From Methanobacteriota archaeon (GTDB lineage: Archaea > Methanobacteriota > Methanobacteria > Methanobacteriales > Methanobacteriaceae): a DNA stretch of 11,378 bases. The first letter of the stretch is position 1. Every line of letters starts with the position of its first letter. Below the pieces are notes generated by a model. It was not told the DNA's origin and did no database searches. It saw only the letters and a program-made list of their open reading frames with translations. Made by a program: the position numbers and the translations under genes. The stretch is taken from contig JAEYQZ010000135.1 of NCBI GenBank assembly GCA_023409695.1, forward strand, positions 1 to 11,378. The letters run 5' to 3'. Positions 6,196 to 11,378 of the stretch are shown here, in pieces.

Positions 6196-7485
6196 ATGAA
6201 TATTGTAGTTATTGGAGGAGGACCTGCAGGCAGAACTGCTGCAATTGAAGCATCAAGCATTGGAGAAAACGTAACTCTTATTGAAAGAGATAAAATTGGA
6301 GGCACATGTCTTAATGAAGGATGTGTCATGGTTACTGGATTAAATGACGTCGCAAAATTTATAAATGATGCAAAGAATTTTAAAAATCTGGGATTAATTG
6401 ATTGTGACTACCAGCTGCATTTTGATAAACTTATAGATGGTATTAAAGAAACCGTATCTAAAATAAGGCATATTCTTGAGGTAGAAACCACGGATGCAGG
6501 TGTGGAAATTAAAAGGGGCAATGCAAGACTTGAGAATAAAAGCGTTATTTTAGATGGTGAAGAGCTTGAATATGATAAGTTAATAATAGCAACAGGTGTA
6601 AGGCCATTTGTTCCCACAACAGAAGGATTTGAAAATGCCATAACTTATAAAGATATATTAAGTTTAACAGAACTCCCAGAAGAACTGAATATTATCGGAA
6701 GTGGGGTTATTGCAGCAGAGTTTGCAAATGTATTTTCTGGATTCGGCACTAAAGTAAACGTTTTATGCAGAAATAAGTTTTTAAAAATGCTTGATGATGA
6801 TATTAAAAGATACGTTACTCAAAATTTGATTCCTGATGTTACTATACATGAAAATTTAAGTGTAAATAGTATTCATAAAGACGGTATATCTACAGATAAA
6901 GGGGAAATGAATGGGCTCACATTTTTTGCAACAGGTATGGTCCCAAATTCTGAAATAGCAGCTGATCTTGTAGATCTTGGAGAAAGGAAAAATATTATTG
7001 TAAATAAGAGGATGCAGACAAGCCGTGAGGATATATATGCCGCTGGAGATGTAACTGGGGGAGTAGGCACAACACCAGTTGCAAGGGCAGAAGGGGTCAC
7101 AGCAGCAAGAAACGCCTGCGGAATCTTTAAAGAGATGGATTACAGGTTTATACCAAGTGCAATTTCCCTGCAGCAGGATGTGGCATTTATAAATGCTGAA
7201 GATAAAAAGAACGGTATTAACGGGCATTTAAAAGGATCTGCAGGTCCTGGATCTTTCTGGAGAGTACATGATGGTAAAACAGGCCTTACAAAGATGAATG
7301 TCAGCGAAGATGGAGATATAAATGAAATATTTTCAATTTCACCTTCATCACGTACAAGCATGGCTTACATGTCCAAGCTCTTGAGGGAAGGGCAAAAAGT
7401 AGAGGATTTCGATGATTTTATGGAAGTGCACCCTTCTACAGATGCAATATACAAGCTGCTTAGATTTTTTGCAAGGTTTGAGTAA
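6196..7485 (+). CDS. FAD-dependent pyridine nucleotide-disulfide oxidoreductase, dihydrolipoamide dehydrogenase-like
   Basis: This cytoplasmic flavoprotein has 429 residues, slightly short for class I disulfide reductases (about 450-470). The FAD-binding motif GGGPAG is at residues 7-12. The redox pair is Cys38/Cys43 in GGTCLNEGC. ATGVRPFVP follows. An NAD(P)-binding fold has GSGVIAAEFA, and the second FAD motif is AAGDVTGG. A dimerisation domain ends in HPSTD (His412-Asp416), which aligns with the His-Glu catalytic pair of the family. Two features are odd: the usual Pro-Ser-Lys after the second Cys is replaced by Met-Val-Thr (GCVMVTG), and Glu is Asp in the HPxxE motif. Methanogens of this group generally lack 2-oxoacid dehydrogenase complexes, so the substrate is probably not protein-bound lipoamide; it could be another disulfide or a non-disulfide acceptor. 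GGAGG lies seven bases before the ATG. It appears monocistronic, with a hairpin after the stop. Confidence 0.85.
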   Translation: MNIVVIGGGPAGRTAAIEASSIGENVTLIERDKIGGTCLNEGCVMVTGLNDVAKFINDAKNFKNLGLIDCDYQLHFDKLIDGIKETVSKIRHILEVETTDAGVEIKRGNARLENKSVILDGEELEYDKLIIATGVRPFVPTTEGFENAITYKDILSLTELPEELNIIGSGVIAAEFANVFSGFGTKVNVLCRNKFLKMLDDDIKRYVTQNLIPDVTIHENLSVNSIHKDGISTDKGEMNGLTFFATGMVPNSEIAADLVDLGERKNIIVNKRMQTSREDIYAAGDVTGGVGTTPVARAEGVTAARNACGIFKEMDYRFIPSAISLQQDVAFINAEDKKNGINGHLKGSAGPGSFWRVHDGKTGLTKMNVSEDGDINEIFSISPSSRTSMAYMSKLLREGQKVEDFDDFMEVHPSTDAIYKLLRFFARFE

Positions 7486-7510
7486 AAATCTACAGAATCT
7501 ATAGATTTTT
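7484..7510 (+). terminator. Hairpin directly after the flavoprotein gene
   Basis: AAAAATCTA (7484-7492) and TAGATTTTT (7502-7510) form a perfect 9-bp inverted repeat around a 9-base loop. The left arm overlaps the TAA stop codon, and the right arm ends in a T5 run. Position and form fit a transcription end or an mRNA 3'-end stabiliser. The stem is AT-rich, so its stability is modest. Confidence 0.45.
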
Positions 7511-7619
7511 GGGTGAATAAAAAAAATTAAAGTTAATGTACCCTTCTGGAATGAATTATCATTTTCCATTTTTTTAATTAAAAGGTACATATGAATTCAA
7601 ATAAGTGAAGATATCTAAT

Positions 7620-7916
7620 TTAATTTATATCTGACTCGAAACAAACAGATGCGCTCTGTTCTATGTTGCTCCCAATATTTTGCGAGACATTAACGTGAAC
7701 TGGATGCGTGATATATGAATCAAAATCTGTCATGGATTCAAACATTGTAATAAACAGAATATCAAAGTTTGATTCTCCTTTAAGGGTATTTAACTCCACT
7801 ATGATGTCATTTAGAAATTCAATACTGTCTTTCATACTCAAAAGTTCTTCTTTTACTTTCAAAACAGCATCTTCATTGTTATCTTTTAACTTCAGCATAA
7901 CATTGTTTATTATCAT
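7620..7916 (-). CDS. Dabb (stress-responsive A/B barrel) domain protein
   Basis: This 98-residue protein fits the Dabb family of dimeric alpha/beta-barrel proteins. The first strand is MIINNVMLKLK; a helical segment follows (AVLKVKEELLSMK); then comes FDILFITMFESMTDFDSYIT and the family hallmark HPVHVNV (71-77), before a last strand VCFESD. Members include plant stress proteins, some bacterial enzymes and many uncharacterised proteins, so no reaction can be assigned. The frame is open upstream to 8120, but that extension encodes an unrelated Phe/Leu/Lys-rich stretch crossing the hairpin at 7992-8036. I chose the ATG at 7916 because the domain begins there, because GGAG (7924-7927) precedes it on the minus strand, and because a TATA-like AAGATATATTA (7955-7965) sits about 40 bases upstream. 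It is probably a single-gene unit. Confidence 0.75.
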   Translation of the reverse strand: MIINNVMLKLKDNNEDAVLKVKEELLSMKDSIEFLNDIIVELNTLKGESNFDILFITMFESMTDFDSYITHPVHVNVSQNIGSNIEQSASVCFESDIN

Positions 7917-7991
7917 TTCAGCGTCTCCATTTAGGAATAACTTGTTTTTAGACTTAATATATCTTGAGTAAGAGCATTTGAAAATTAAAAA

Positions 7992-8036
7992 TTTTCGGTG
8001 CGTCAAAAATCCTTGATTTTTGACAGCGCGTGAAAA
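7992..8036. repeat. Long hairpin-forming palindromic element
   Basis: GTCAAAAATC (8002-8011) and GATTTTTGAC (8015-8024) form a perfect 10-bp stem around the loop CTT. The structure continues outward with TGC/GCG-type pairs around one bulged base and then TTTTC (7992-7996) with GAAAA (8032-8036), giving an imperfect stem of about 20 bp. It lies between the terminator of the 68-residue protein gene and the promoter of the Dabb gene, and neither strand has a clear T-tract right beside the GC-containing outer part. It looks more like a mobile or dispersed palindromic element, or a structured RNA, than a plain terminator. Copy number cannot be judged from one window. Confidence 0.5.
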
Positions 8037-8067
8037 GTATAGAACAAATTTAGCAGAAAATAAACAT

Positions 8068-8103
8068 AAAAAAAGCAAAAATTCATGACTTATTGAGTCA
8101 TGA
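8068..8103 (-). terminator. Hairpin plus T-tract terminator of the 68-residue protein gene
   Basis: On the minus strand, TCATGACT and AGTCATGA (8083-8090 with 8096-8103) form a perfect 8-bp stem around a 5-base loop. It is followed by ATTTTTGC and a T7 run (8068-8074). This begins 27 bases after the stop codon of the small membrane protein. The arrangement is like a bacterial intrinsic terminator and would isolate that gene from the Dabb gene downstream. Confidence 0.55.
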
Positions 8104-8129
8104 TAACTAAATTCGGGCAAAAAAGAACT

Positions 8130-8336
8130 TTAATGCACTCTTCGGGACCTGTTTTTGAATTTAAACAGGAAAAATACAACTAGAGCTAGTATAATAAGCA
8201 CTACTACTATAATTGCTATTATTCCAAATATTCCAATGAGTCCCATTTTCCCAAGAAAACCAAGCTTTGCAGCGCCTCCCATCTTCGCTGCGCCTCCTAA
8301 TTTCCATATTCCAGTGTTTAACAGTAAATTTGCCAT
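8130..8336 (-). CDS. 68-residue Lys/Gly/Ala-repeat small membrane protein
   Basis: I do not recognise a family. The N-terminal part has a six-residue period with Lys at 12, 18, 24 and 30 (KLGGAAKMGGAAKLG, then FLGKMG). Residues about 33-57 are a long, almost pure Ile/Val/Leu/Phe helix. The tail is strongly basic (KFKNRSRR). The protein is probably membrane-inserted, with the basic tail in the cytoplasm and a flexible, positively charged N-terminal part. Expression signals are excellent: AGGTGATC (8341-8348) is a full match to the archaeal 16S tail four bases before the ATG, TATA-like CATATAAA (8378-8385) lies upstream, and a hairpin/T-tract terminator follows. It is therefore likely monocistronic and well expressed. 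The composition could suit a membrane-active peptide, a small stress protein or a complex subunit; these are guesses. The HxlR gene lies upstream on the same strand. Confidence 0.7.
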   Translation of the reverse strand: MANLLLNTGIWKLGGAAKMGGAAKLGFLGKMGLIGIFGIIAIIVVVLIILALVVFFLFKFKNRSRRVH

Positions 8337-8340
8337 ATAA

Positions 8341-8348
8341 GATCACCT
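8341..8348 (-). promoter_or_regulatory. Full-length Shine-Dalgarno sequence
   Basis: The minus strand reads AGGTGATC, complementary over all eight bases to the GATCACCT at the 3' end of archaeal 16S rRNA, four bases before the ATG at 8336. It fixes the start of the 68-residue protein and rules out the overlapping frame that begins at the internal GTG of the same sequence. Confidence 0.75.
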
Positions 8349-8377
8349 TTTAATTTTGATTAAATGATTGAATTTAA

Positions 8378-8385
8378 TTTATATG
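8378..8385 (-). promoter_or_regulatory. TATA box of the 68-residue protein gene
   Basis: CATATAAA on the minus strand lies about 42-49 bases before the ATG, giving a leader of roughly 20 bases that would just include the ribosome binding site. A second, palindromic TATA-like stretch, ATTTATATATAAAT (8405-8418), lies further upstream and could be an alternative start for a longer leader. Confidence 0.4.
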
Positions 8386-8473
8386 CTTTAGTGAATTAGT
8401 AGTAATTTATATATAAATCTTATTTTAACGATTGATTTTATTTTTAGCCAGAGTTTAAATTACTTTTAATTTT

Positions 8474-8818
8474 TTATGTACTGTTTCTTAACTCTTCTAA
8501 CTCAATGCCCATATATTGTGAGGCCCATTCCATAATGGACTTTAAAATAGGAATCAATTCTATTCCCCTTTTTGTTAATGAATATTCTACTCTGGGAGGG
8601 ACTTCAGGATATACTGCTCTTTTTATAATTTTATTCTCTTCAAGGTCTCGCAGGTGTTTGGTAATGGTTTTTGGGTTAACATTGTACATCTTTTTTTGAA
8701 GTTCAGTAAACCTTAATTTATGATCACGGAGATGCCAGATGATTAAAAGGTTCCATTTGTTCCCAATAATCCCCATTGCATCTACTAGTTTGCATCTATT
8801 CTCTTTTTTAGATTTCAT
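8474..8818 (-). CDS. HxlR-family winged helix-turn-helix regulator
   Basis: This 114-residue protein is a dimeric DNA-binding regulator. The family hallmarks are an N-terminal Cys (Cys9) before a helix, then GNKWNLLIIWHL, the recognition region FTELQKKMYNVNPKTITKHL, the LRDLEENKIIKR segment, and a wing with YPEVPPRVEYSLTKRG. The C-terminal helix (LIPILKSIMEWASQYM) usually forms the dimer. In several HxlR/DUF24 proteins the conserved N-terminal Cys senses reactive electrophiles or disulfide stress; its presence here makes that possible but does not prove it. It diverges from the metallo-hydrolase gene, the classic layout of a regulator and its target. No Shine-Dalgarno sequence precedes the ATG. 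The leader contains four TTACT direct repeats that might be an autoregulatory site. Confidence 0.9.
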   Translation of the reverse strand: MKSKKENRCKLVDAMGIIGNKWNLLIIWHLRDHKLRFTELQKKMYNVNPKTITKHLRDLEENKIIKRAVYPEVPPRVEYSLTKRGIELIPILKSIMEWASQYMGIELEELRNST

Positions 8819-8872
8819 ACTAATTTACTCATTACTTACTTTTTAGAAATAATATTACTTTTATCCTACTGG

Positions 8873-8884
8873 TATATATAAATA
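8873..8884. promoter_or_regulatory. Palindromic TATA box between HxlR and hydrolase genes
   Basis: TATATATAAATA reads as a good TATA element on both strands. It lies about 55 bases before the HxlR ATG (minus) and about 100 bases before the hydrolase ATG (plus). It is the only strong TATA candidate in the intergenic region, so both genes may use it or compete for it. A protein bound beside it could control both directions at once. Confidence 0.4.
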
Positions 8885-8952
8885 ATTTATGGTGTAAATG
8901 TATGGATGGAAATATGAAGGTTATAACTAAAACTAAAGGAGGATAAACGAAA

Positions 8953-8991
8953 ATGAAAGTTAGTGAAGAAGGGGTCTTTAATTATGGATAA
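8953..8991 (+). other. Possible 12-codon leader frame overlapping the hydrolase start
   Basis: The frame encodes MKVSEEGVFNYG and ends at TAA, seven bases past the first base of the hydrolase ATG (8984). The best ribosome binding site in the region, AGGAGGAT (8937-8944), is spaced for this frame, not for the hydrolase. Ribosomes ending here could restart at the overlapping ATG, so translational coupling is possible. It could also be a chance frame, or a scar where the hydrolase's original N-terminus was replaced. Confidence 0.3.
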
Positions 8992-9859
8992 ATCTAAAAC
9001 ATATAAAGTGGGTGATGTTGAGGTCACCCGTATCAGCGAGTCAGTTCTAGACAGCTTCACTACTGCTTCACTCATTCATGACTGTAATTCATTAACAGGC
9101 CGGCAAAAAATGGCATTATCTGGCTCAATGGAAGCAAAATCTTTGTTAAGTACTCATACATGGTTGGTTAAAACCCCGAAACATACAATACTTGTTGATA
9201 CTGGGGCGGGAAATGATAAGAACCGTCCTTTCACACCTTACTTTGATCATCTCAATTTATCTTACCTTGAAAAGTTATCAAATGCAGGGATTAAACCAGA
9301 AGACGTTGATTATGTTCTAATGACGCATTTACATGTAGACCACGTTGGATGGAACACACGACGGTCTAATGGTGAGTGGGTGCCAACTTTTCCCAATGCA
9401 AAATACGTATTCTCTAAAGAGGAATGTGATTACTATAAAGACTCTGCCAACCACAATGATAGGAATAAAACAAGTGTTATTATCCAGAAAGACAGTATTT
9501 TACCGATTATTGAAGCGGGACTTGCTGAGATGATTCATATTGATGGTAGTGAGTTTATTGATGGGTTATCATTTAAACCAACGCCAGGGCACAGTATTAA
9601 TCACGCGTCTATCACTCTCGCATCACGTGGAAAAAATGCCCTATTTTCTGGAGATATTTTCCATACTCCCATCCAGGTTCGCTATCATGAATTAAATTCA
9701 ATATTTGATGCATTTGCAGATCAAGCGCGTTCTTCACGGCTTTGGGGAGTTGAATATGCAGCTGATCATCATGCAACTGTGTTTAGTTCCCATTTTCCTG
9801 AAAGTTCAGCAGGGTTAGTGGTGCGCAAGGGTGAATGTTTTGAATGGCAGTACATTTAA
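8984..9859 (+). CDS. Metallo-beta-lactamase-fold hydrolase
   Basis: This 291-residue protein has every metal ligand of the two-zinc MBL fold: THLHVDHVGW with His115, His117, Asp119 and His120, then His203 in TPGHS, Asp224 in FSGDIFHTP and His270 in SSHFP. LVDTGAGND (70-78) is the usual second strand motif. Overall pattern and length resemble the branch containing N-acyl-homoserine lactonases and many uncharacterised bacterial hydrolases, so a lactone or other ester is a reasonable but unproven substrate. No signal peptide is visible. A GTG at 8963 would add seven residues; I prefer the ATG at 8984, preceded by AAGGGGT. The coding sequence is noticeably less AT-biased than its neighbours, and transfer from a bacterium is possible. 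The HxlR gene diverges upstream. A decayed tail of a second, related gene lies at 10430-10514. Confidence 0.9.
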   Translation: MDKSKTYKVGDVEVTRISESVLDSFTTASLIHDCNSLTGRQKMALSGSMEAKSLLSTHTWLVKTPKHTILVDTGAGNDKNRPFTPYFDHLNLSYLEKLSNAGIKPEDVDYVLMTHLHVDHVGWNTRRSNGEWVPTFPNAKYVFSKEECDYYKDSANHNDRNKTSVIIQKDSILPIIEAGLAEMIHIDGSEFIDGLSFKPTPGHSINHASITLASRGKNALFSGDIFHTPIQVRYHELNSIFDAFADQARSSRLWGVEYAADHHATVFSSHFPESSAGLVVRKGECFEWQYI

Positions 9860-9984
9860 CTCAAATGCGAAAATATGGTTTTCCTCATTATTTTCCTCTA
9901 TCATAAAATACACCAAATTTTTTAATATAAAAACTTACAAAAATTATTTACTAATTTCACACAATTAATCTAAGGAAAAAGGAA

Positions 9985-10425
9985 ATGATGAAACCAAAAG
10001 AAGAACTAAGTTTACCTTGTAACCATAATTCCAACTATGGTAACGTTATATTAAAAGATGAAGGAGTTTGCATTAGCTTAAGAAGTAACAATCCCTTTTC
10101 AGATACTGTAAAGACTGAACTAATTAAATATCCGGATATATTAAAAGCTCGTTATAATAAAGGGTTTTTATCCAAATGGCCTAAATTATACATTGAAACT
10201 GCCGCAACTTCTAAAAAAATTGAAATAAATGTTGCTGGACTGGAGATTTTACAGGAGTTTGTAGAAAAGTTGAATTTTCGTATTTTTCAAGTTAAAAACA
10301 AAGAAAACACGCCCGAAAAAAGTTTAGCGGGCAAATTAAAAGAAGCTAAAGAACTATTAGATATGGGAGCTCTCAGTCAGGAAGAGTTTGATGAAATTAA
10401 ACAGAAATATTTAAAAGAATTTTAA
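9985..10425 (+). CDS. SHOCT-domain protein with PH-like N-terminal domain
   Basis: The protein has 146 residues. Its last 34 (113-146) are a SHOCT domain, the short C-terminal two-helix module LKEAKELLDMGALSQEEFDE that occurs in many prokaryotic proteins and may mediate oligomerisation. Residues about 18-98 read as alternating strands ending in a helix (EINVAGLEILQEFVEKLNFR), the pattern of a bacterial PH or GRAM-like domain; this is a judgement by eye. A Lys/Asn-rich linker joins them. No membrane helix is visible. Two tandem ATG codons (9985 and 9988) follow AAGGAAAAAGGA; either may be used. TTTAATATAAAAA (9921-9933) is a plausible TATA box, so the gene need not depend on the hydrolase upstream. 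Four bases after its stop begins a remnant of a hydrolase gene 3' end, showing that this gene sits at a recombination junction. Confidence 0.72.
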   Translation: MMKPKEELSLPCNHNSNYGNVILKDEGVCISLRSNNPFSDTVKTELIKYPDILKARYNKGFLSKWPKLYIETAATSKKIEINVAGLEILQEFVEKLNFRIFQVKNKENTPEKSLAGKLKEAKELLDMGALSQEEFDEIKQKYLKEF

Positions 10426-10429
10426 ACCG

Positions 10430-10514
10430 ACGGCTGTATTCAGTTCCCATTTTCCTGAAAAATCGGCAGGTTTATGTGCGAAGCGGTAAAGGTTTCAAAT
10501 GGCAGTACATCTAA
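10430..10514 (+). pseudogene. 3'-end remnant of a second MBL-fold hydrolase gene
   Basis: About 85 bases align with the last 28 codons of the intact hydrolase (9776-9859), including CAGTTCCCATTTTCCTGAAA and TGGCAGTACAT. By hand I count about 66 identical bases in 82 aligned. The translation begins TAVFSSHFPEKSAGL, matching SSHFPESSAGL with the last metal-ligand His. After a 2-base loss it continues in another frame as VRSGKGFKWQYI and a stop, against VRKGECFEWQYI in the intact copy. Many of the differences fall at third codon positions, so this was a separate functional paralogue before it decayed, not a recent duplicate of the neighbour. Everything upstream of this tail is missing; the SHOCT gene's stop codon lies four bases before the homology starts. 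Confidence 0.8.
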
Positions 10515-10515
10515 T

Positions 10516-10543
10516 TTAAAAAAAGAAAAGAAAGAAAAAGAAG
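10516..10543 (-). terminator. Poly-T terminator of the surface protein gene
   Basis: Starting just after the stop codon at 10545, the minus strand carries TTCTTTTTCTTTC followed by TTTTC and a T7 run. Such U-rich tracts are typical archaeal termination signals. The same DNA follows directly on the hydrolase remnant. Confidence 0.55.
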
Positions 10544-10544
10544 T

Positions 10545-11378
10545 TTAATATTTTCTTTTTGGTACTAAACCACATAGAACCATTAAAACAGCTAGTATTA
10601 AGTAGTTTAGCGGTAATCCTGTTTTTTGTAATCCTATTGTCGTCTTAGTTGCTGCTTTTACTGTATTTGTATCAGTTCCATTACTGGAATTGCTGTTATT
10701 TGCTTGTATGTTGATGCTTATAATTCCATCATCGCTTGTATTAGAGTTATAAGTGTCTGAGGTGACGTTTGGTGTTATTTTGTATGTTCCATCGTCTGCT
10801 GCTTTGACTGTTAAGTATAGGTATGGGTCTCCCACTGGTACTGAGTCTAAGATCCATGTCACTGTTCTTGTTGTTTCGTTGTATGTGCATTTTCCGTTGT
10901 CTACGCTGATATTTATGAAGTCTAAGCCTTCTGGTATTTGGAAGGTTATTGTGACGTTCTCTGCTGCGTCAGGTCCCTTGTTTCCTAGTTTGTAGGTTAG
11001 TATGAATGTTTCTCCTACGGTTGGGTTTTGGCTGCTGCTTGTGGTTTTTATGTAAAGATCTGAAACTGCCTTGTTGATAGTGATATTTACTGTTGCTGTA
11101 GTTGTTCCTCCATTGCCGTCACTTACATTGTAAGTGAAACTATCAAGTCCGTACCAGTTGCTGTTTGGTGTGTAAGTTATTGTACCGTCAGCATTAATGA
11201 CTGCAGTACCATGATTTGGTTGGGTAACGTTTGTTACGGTTAATGAGTCACTATCTGCATCTGAATCATTGCCTAATACATTTATGTTGGTTGATTTGTC
11301 TTCTTTAGTGGTTGCAGTGTCATTTTGAGCTACAGGAATATCATTAACAGAATTAACAGTAATAGTCACTGTAGATAC
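10545..11378 (-). CDS. Adhesin-like surface protein, C-terminal part (truncated by window edge)
   Basis: Only the last 277 or so residues are in the window; the frame is still open at the edge, so the start lies beyond it. The first visible 100 residues are a cadherin-like or tandem-95-type Ig repeat, with NDIPVAQNDTATTKED, NVLGNDSDADSDSLTV, GTITYTPN and DSFTYNVSDGNGGT. Next, about 105-225, is a DUF11-type repeat (NPTVGETFILTYKLGNKGPD, then a WILDSVPVG strand). An Asn/Ser/Thr-rich linker leads to GLQKTGLPLNYLILAVLMVL and a basic end, PKRKY. This architecture is typical of adhesin-like proteins of Methanobacteriales, exported and held at the cell surface by the C-terminal helix, and likely involved in contact with other cells or surfaces. 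Acidic DxDxD residues in the first repeat probably bind calcium. The GTG at 11369 is internal, not a start. Confidence 0.88.
   Translation of the reverse strand, partial: VSTVTITVNSVNDIPVAQNDTATTKEDKSTNINVLGNDSDADSDSLTVTNVTQPNHGTAVINADGTITYTPNSNWYGLDSFTYNVSDGNGGTTTATVNITINKAVSDLYIKTTSSSQNPTVGETFILTYKLGNKGPDAAENVTITFQIPEGLDFINISVDNGKCTYNETTRTVTWILDSVPVGDPYLYLTVKAADDGTYKITPNVTSDTYNSNTSDDGIISINIQANNSNSSNGTDTNTVKAATKTTIGLQKTGLPLNYLILAVLMVLCGLVPKRKY

Noticed and set aside
6856..7227. Cys-rich 123-codon minus-strand frame
   Set aside because: It is antisense to the NAD and FAD binding regions of the flavoprotein; its cysteines come from the complement of common codons there, and no ribosome binding site is present.
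7917..8120. N-terminal extension of the Dabb frame up to 8120
   Set aside because: The extension has no domain, crosses the hairpin element and the terminator, and the internal ATG at 7916 has a ribosome binding site, a TATA-like box and the true start of the domain.
8155..8346. Overlapping frames on both strands of the 68-residue protein gene
   Set aside because: The full Shine-Dalgarno match is correctly spaced only for the ATG at 8336, and the other frames have no coherent protein pattern.
8898..8946. Two 10-codon frames upstream of the hydrolase
   Set aside because: They are very short and overlap each other in different frames; one has a weak GGTG site, but nothing distinguishes them from chance.
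1..11378. CRISPR array, insertion sequence, tRNA or rRNA gene
   Set aside because: I found no regularly spaced repeats, no transposase-like protein, no terminal inverted repeats with target duplications, and no tRNA cloverleaf or rRNA-like stretch.

Overview
The window looks like a chromosomal segment of a mesophilic methanogenic archaeon of the Methanobacteriales, probably Methanobacterium or a close relative. The basis is strongly AT-rich DNA, archaeal TATA boxes, ribosome binding sites matching the archaeal 16S tail (a full AGGTGATC at 8341-8348), a DUF5518-type membrane protein, a HisKA_2 kinase next to a single-domain response regulator, HypC, and an adhesin-like protein with cadherin-like and DUF11 modules. 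The genus is inferred; no rRNA or methanogenesis gene is present.

Layout. 1-2023 is AT-rich and gene-poor, with two multi-pass membrane proteins of unknown role (541-963 and 1309-1716). 2024-2527 encodes an ACT-domain regulator. It is followed by a 30-residue membrane peptide (2751-2843) with its own TATA box, ribosome binding site and T-rich terminator. A large membrane histidine kinase (2883-5003, minus) and a receiver-only response regulator (5161-5541, plus) diverge from a shared intergenic region and probably form a two-component pair. HypC, a [NiFe]-hydrogenase maturation factor (5612-5848, minus), is transcribed away from a flavin disulfide-reductase-like enzyme (6196-7485, plus) that has lost part of the usual active-site motif.

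7500-8500 holds three small minus-strand units: a Dabb-domain protein (7620-7916), a 68-residue Lys/Gly/Ala-repeat membrane protein (8130-8336), and an HxlR-type regulator (8474-8818). Between the first two lie a long hairpin element and a hairpin-plus-T-tract terminator. The HxlR gene diverges from a metallo-beta-lactamase-fold hydrolase (8984-9859) across a short intergenic region with one palindromic TATA box, which suggests local control of the hydrolase by the regulator. Next comes a SHOCT-domain protein (9985-10425). Right after its stop codon lies a frameshifted remnant of the 3' end of a second hydrolase gene (10430-10514), so this segment has been rearranged. The window ends inside the C-terminal part of a large surface protein (10545 to the edge, minus).

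I did not find an obvious large undescribed system. The best leads are the two small membrane proteins with strong expression signals, the hydrolase/HxlR/SHOCT segment with its paralogue remnant, the altered active site of the flavoprotein, and the hairpin element near 8000.
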